The notes beneath the pieces were generated by a model, which ran no database searches, was not told the DNA's origin, and saw only the letters and a program-made list of their open reading frames with translations. This document shows positions 6,484-9,295 of a stretch of DNA of 9,295 bases, one piece after another. Position numbers and translations under genes: made by a program. Source of the stretch: Methylomonas sp. (lineage in GTDB: Bacteria > Pseudomonadota > Gammaproteobacteria > Methylococcales > Methylomonadaceae); the NCBI GenBank assembly GCA_026988195.1, contig JALSLS010000384.1:1-9295 (forward strand), given 5' to 3'. Each line of letters starts with the position of its first letter. Position 1 is the stretch's first letter.

Positions 6484-6930
6484 TTAGCTCTCTTTTTCTA
6501 AAATCTGGTGTGCGGCCTGTAATGCCAGTTCATATCCATGCGCGCCTAACCCACAAATAACGCCTACCGCAATATCTGAAAAGTAGGAGTGTGCCCTGAA
6601 AGGTTCTCGTGCATGAACATTTGATAAATGTACTTCTATAAAAGGTATTTTTGTTGCAAGTAGTGCATCACGAATTGCAACACTGGTGTGAGTAAAAGCC
6701 GCTGGGTTGATGATGATAAAATCAACCTGTTGCTGAAAAGCATAGTGAATCATTTCAACAATTTCATGCTCTGCATTTGATTGTTGAAAACTAAGACTAT
6801 GACCTAAATTTATAGCAATGGACTTTACTGAGTCTTCAATGTTCTTTAGGGATTTATTACCATAGTGTCCGGGTTCACGAACACCTAGTAAATTCAGGTT
6901 CGGGCCATTAAGAATGGTAATCGTTGCCAT
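6484..6930 (-). CDS. aroQ: Type II 3-dehydroquinate dehydratase
   Basis: Converts 3-dehydroquinate to 3-dehydroshikimate, the third step of the shikimate pathway. The 148-aa product has the standard length for this dodecameric type II enzyme. It shows ILNGPNLNLLGVREPGHYG (6-24) with the active-site Arg18 and Tyr23, INPAAFTHTS (74-83) with Asn75 and catalytic His81, EVHLSNVHAREPFR (99-112) with His101 and Arg112, and the closing GLGAHGYELAL segment. All expected active-site residues are present. It is the first gene of the aroQ-accB-accC unit, an arrangement common in gammaproteobacteria. No clear Shine-Dalgarno sequence precedes the ATG. Its 258-nt upstream region carries the heptamer cluster and microsatellite described separately. 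Confidence 0.97.
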   Translation of the reverse strand: MATITILNGPNLNLLGVREPGHYGNKSLKNIEDSVKSIAINLGHSLSFQQSNAEHEIVEMIHYAFQQQVDFIIINPAAFTHTSVAIRDALLATKIPFIEVHLSNVHAREPFRAHSYFSDIAVGVICGLGAHGYELALQAAHQILEKES

Positions 6931-6994
6931 TAGTTTATCGTGTTAAAATTATTTATTTGGGTAATTTTGCCTAATTTGTAAGGTTTTGTCCAGA

Positions 6995-7024
6995 TATATG
7001 TTTTTTATCATCAAATAGCGACAA
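6995..7024 (-). promoter_or_regulatory. Possible aroQ-accBC promoter (weak)
   Basis: On the minus strand TTGTCG (7024-7019) and CATATA (7000-6995) are separated by 18 nt, about 65 nt before the aroQ start. The -10 match is poor, so this is only the best candidate in a region where some promoter is expected. The -35 part overlaps one of the GACAAAA heptamers. Confidence 0.2.
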
Positions 7025-7060
7025 AATAAGGTGCTTTTGTCTGATGTTAGGGGGCATAAT

Positions 7061-7078
7061 AAAAAAATCTACCAGATT
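7061..7078 (-). terminator. Weak intrinsic terminator candidate after the dsbD-thioredoxin unit
   Basis: Minus strand AATCT-GGT-AGATT followed by a T-run (seven Ts at 7067-7061, two within the stem). It lies about 110 nt after the stop of the thioredoxin-like gene and upstream of aroQ. The stem is only 5 bp and AT-rich, so efficiency would be low. Confidence 0.3.
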
Positions 7079-7124
7079 ACACCGTTTTTTTGAGCAGGGA
7101 CAAAAATGCCTGCAAGGTTGATTA

Positions 7125-7177
<53 letters not shown>

Positions 7178-7188
7178 AGTTTCCTAAG

Positions 7189-7695
7189 CTAAGGAAGTAT
7201 GGGAATAATAATTTCTAGGATTTTTTCTCTGCTTAGTTCGCCAGGGTGACGGTGAATGATTTGCCCTTGTTGATTGATAATAAGGCTAAAAGGTACAGCA
7301 TTAACGATGTTCCCTAGTTGCTGTGACAATGAAATTGCTTGCTCTCCACCTATAAGCATGGGGTAATTAACAGGGTTGTTTAGTAGGTATTGCTTTGCTA
7401 ATTGCTTATCTTCAATAGCAATACCAATAAATTGAATGGTAGGGTATTCATTTTGTAATTTAACAAACTCAGGGATTTCTTTTAGGCAAGGGGGGCACCA
7501 AGTTGCCCAAAAGTTGATAATACGTATTTTTCCTTGCCACTCTGAAAGGCTTCGCTGGGTACCGCTAACATCAGGTAAGTTTATTTCAAGTGCTGGAAGG
7601 GCTGCTTGTTCTTTAATAGGCAAAGGTTGCACAAATATTCCGCCGATCAAAGCAATTGCACTAATAAAGAAAATTAATAGGGTATTTTGTTGCAT
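7189..7695 (-). CDS. Membrane-anchored TlpA-type thiol-disulfide oxidoreductase
   Basis: A 168-aa periplasmic thioredoxin-fold protein of the TlpA/ResA group. An N-terminal hydrophobic segment (about 5-23) serves as uncleaved anchor or signal. The fold then shows LPDVSGTQRSLSEWQGK (40-56), the strand RIINFWATWCPPC (58-70) with redox cysteines 67 and 70, and the cis-proline in NAVPFSLI (132-139, Pro135). Such proteins reduce disulfides, often for cytochrome c maturation or metal-site assembly. The gene starts 10 nt after the dsbD stop, and DsbD is the classic electron donor for periplasmic reductases of this type, so the pair very likely forms one electron pathway. The natural substrate is not evident. 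The (TTTC)13 tract begins right after its TAG stop. Confidence 0.92.
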   Translation of the reverse strand: MQQNTLLIFFISAIALIGGIFVQPLPIKEQAALPALEINLPDVSGTQRSLSEWQGKIRIINFWATWCPPCLKEIPEFVKLQNEYPTIQFIGIAIEDKQLAKQYLLNNPVNYPMLIGGEQAISLSQQLGNIVNAVPFSLIINQQGQIIHRHPGELSREKILEIIIPILP

Positions 7696-7705
7696 AAATT
7701 TCAGT

Positions 7706-9295
7706 TCAAAGGTTATTAATATTAGCTAAAAAAGTATTAGTATCTTGATAACCAATAACACGTGAGTTTTTTCTTTCCTTTTTGTCGGGGGCAAAAAATA
7801 AAATAGCAGGAGGACCGATTAAATTAAAACGGGTTAATAAAGCTTGGTCATCAATGTTATTTTTAGTGACATCGGCTTTAATTAAAATGAAGTTAGATAG
7901 ACTGTTTTTTACTTTTTCATCGGTAAAAGTAAATGCTTCCATTTCTTTACAAGAAATACACCAGTCAGCATAAAAATCAAGCATAACCCATTGATTATTA
8001 TTGTGGGCTTGCTCAAGCACTTGAGCTAACTGTGTTAGCGATGTAATTTTTTTAAAGGCTAAACCCTGTTCGTGTTCAGCAGCACGCCCGTTTGAAAATC
8101 CATGTAAAGGTTGTAATGGGTTGCTATTCCCCATGCTTAAGCCTATCAGGAGTAGAGATCCATAAATTAGCATCATTAAGCCAATGCCTTTCCATAGTTT
8201 ATGCCAGCCTGAAGCCATTTCTGTTAAAGGGTCTATAGCACGCAAATAGATAGCTGGAATGATTAATAAACTGGCTGTCAGTAGCATGATAATAGAGGCA
8301 GGAAGAATTCTATCCAGCATCCAGACGGCAACTGCTAGCATTAGAACACCAAAAACAGCTTTGGTTGAATTTAACCAATGCCCTGCTTTAGGTAATAAAG
8401 ATCCTGCTGATGCGCCGAGTAATAATAATGGGGAGCCCATAGCAAACCCCATTACAAATAAAGCGGATCCCCCTAAAATTACATCCCCTGTTTGTCCAAT
8501 GTATATTAAAGCACCAGCTAAAGGGGCTGCAACACAAGGTCCTACAATCAATGAAGAAAGAGCACCCATAATGGCTGCACCTATATATGAGCCATCGCGA
8601 TGACCATCACTGGAGTTATGTATTTTTGATTGGAATGATTTAGGGAGTTCTAGGTTATAAAAACCAAACATAGACAAAGAGAGTAGGACAAAAATGCCAC
8701 TAAAAACAGCAATAATCCAGGGTTCTTGAAAAACTGTTTGTAAATTACTCCCAAATAAAGCAGCAAGAATGCCAAAAGCGGTATAAGTTAAAGCTGAGGC
8801 CAATACATAGCTTAGAGATAGCAAGAAAGCTTTGCGTGGGGTAACCGAATCGCCTTGTCCAACAATGATGCCTGATAAAATAGGGATCATAGGGAAAATA
8901 CAAGGAGTAAAGGCAAGTAATAAGCCAAACCCAAAAAAGCTTAGTAGCGTTAGAGGGAGAGAATTATTTTGTAAGGATTGAAAAATCTGGTCTTGTTCTG
9001 ATAGCTTACTTGTGGGTGTTACTGTAGGTGAATGCGTAATGAGTTGAGTTGCTTTTGGAAGTTGTAATTCAACCTTACTCTCCATCGGTGGATAACAAAC
9101 GCCACGTTCAGCACAACCTTGGTATTTAGCTGTTAAGGTGATCGCTTGACTACTTGTTGTTGAGCGGGTAAGCGGAACATCAAAGCTAAGTTCATTATAA
9201 AATATTTGAACTTGGCCGAATGCTTCATCATGGTAGGGTTTTCCTTGCGGAATTTTAAATTCCCCTAGTTGTACTGAAGCTGTGTTACTTAAAGC
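7706..9295 (-). CDS. dsbD: Thiol:disulfide interchange protein DsbD, 5' end cut by window
   Basis: DsbD transfers electrons from cytoplasmic thioredoxin across the inner membrane to periplasmic proteins. The frame is open from the right edge, giving 529 visible residues (E. coli 565 with signal), so only the start is missing. All three modules are visible. The N-terminal periplasmic domain ends with QGCAERGVCYPPM (59-71; Cys61 and Cys67). The eight-helix membrane domain carries FTPCIFPMIPILSG (Cys132) and IVGPCVAAPLAGAL (Cys254). The C-terminal thioredoxin domain has LDFYADWCISCKEME (Cys446, Cys449) and the IGPPAILF cis-proline region. Each cysteine pair of the electron relay is present. The in-frame ATG at 9085 is internal, since conserved N-terminal sequence continues upstream of it. 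It is followed after 10 nt by the TlpA-type gene. Confidence 0.97.
   Translation of the reverse strand, partial: ALSNTASVQLGEFKIPQGKPYHDEAFGQVQIFYNELSFDVPLTRSTTSSQAITLTAKYQGCAERGVCYPPMESKVELQLPKATQLITHSPTVTPTSKLSEQDQIFQSLQNNSLPLTLLSFFGFGLLLAFTPCIFPMIPILSGIIVGQGDSVTPRKAFLLSLSYVLASALTYTAFGILAALFGSNLQTVFQEPWIIAVFSGIFVLLSLSMFGFYNLELPKSFQSKIHNSSDGHRDGSYIGAAIMGALSSLIVGPCVAAPLAGALIYIGQTGDVILGGSALFVMGFAMGSPLLLLGASAGSLLPKAGHWLNSTKAVFGVLMLAVAVWMLDRILPASIIMLLTASLLIIPAIYLRAIDPLTEMASGWHKLWKGIGLMMLIYGSLLLIGLSMGNSNPLQPLHGFSNGRAAEHEQGLAFKKITSLTQLAQVLEQAHNNNQWVMLDFYADWCISCKEMEAFTFTDEKVKNSLSNFILIKADVTKNNIDDQALLTRFNLIGPPAILFFAPDKKERKNSRVIGYQDTNTFLANINNL

Larger units (their letters stand above)
6984..7105. promoter_or_regulatory. 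Cluster of four GACAAAA/TTTTGTC heptamers upstream of aroQ
   Basis: Four exact copies of one 7-mer lie in 122 nt: TTTTGTC at 6984-6990, GACAAAA at 7020-7026, TTTTGTC at 7035-7041 and GACAAAA at 7099-7105. The middle two form a perfect inverted repeat with an 8-nt spacer. Elsewhere in the window I noticed only two copies, both inside coding sequence (5748, 7780). The cluster covers the place where an aroQ-accBC promoter should be. I do not recognise the site as that of a known regulator; operator function is inference. Confidence 0.4.

Noticed and set aside
7094..7113. GCAGG/CCTGC hairpin beside the microsatellite
   Set aside because: Only 5 bp with a 10-nt loop and no U-run on either strand; expected by chance at this length.
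8259..8603. 114-codon plus-strand open frame inside dsbD
   Set aside because: It is antisense to the strongly conserved membrane domain of DsbD and has no recognisable domain; a shadow frame.
9083..9085. ATG at 9085 as the dsbD start
   Set aside because: The frame continues upstream to the window edge with conserved DsbD N-terminal sequence, including the GCAERGVCYPP motif, so this Met is internal.

Overview
The window is a stretch of AT-rich chromosome (roughly 40% GC by eye, not computed) from a gammaproteobacterium. The order dsbD, thioredoxin-like gene, aroQ, accB, accC, prmA, DUF3426 gene, dusB is a known gammaproteobacterial neighbourhood; E. coli keeps aroQ-free accBC and prmA-dusB-fis nearby. 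The proteins match gammaproteobacterial lengths and motifs. A methanotroph or sulfur-oxidiser-type lineage is plausible, but the sequence alone does not settle the genus. All ten genes lie on the minus strand, so transcription runs from high to low coordinates.

Region by region, in transcription order: (1) 9295-7189 holds the 3' part of dsbD (its start lies beyond the right edge) and a membrane-anchored TlpA-type thioredoxin, 10 nt apart. Together they would move electrons from the cytoplasm to periplasmic disulfides. (2) 7188-6931 is a 258-nt non-coding region. It contains a perfect (TTTC)13 microsatellite, a weak terminator candidate and four copies of the heptamer GACAAAA/TTTTGTC around a possible aroQ promoter. 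(3) 6930-4661 holds aroQ, accB and accC, tightly packed: shikimate-pathway dehydroquinase followed by the biotin carrier and biotin carboxylase of acetyl-CoA carboxylase. (4) 4660-4563 is filled almost completely by a long imperfect hairpin made of tandem 7-bp units (consensus GGTNAAA). (5) 4562-1042 holds prmA, a zinc-ribbon/DUF3426 membrane protein, rlmI, a 57-aa metal-binding protein not usually annotated because of its size, and a 179-aa membrane protein I do not recognise. Several of these junctions overlap by 1-4 nt. (6) 1041-869 is a spacer with a second, more degenerate heptad hairpin. (7) 868-1 is dusB, cut by the left edge after 289 codons; fis is often the next gene.

Most genes are housekeeping: fatty-acid initiation, aromatic biosynthesis, modification of ribosomal protein L11, 23S rRNA and tRNA, and periplasmic redox. 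The unusual parts are the two heptad-repeat hairpins, the tetranucleotide microsatellite and heptamer cluster upstream of aroQ-accBC, and the small translationally coupled pair (57-aa metal-binding protein plus 179-aa membrane protein) inserted with rlmI between the DUF3426 gene and dusB.
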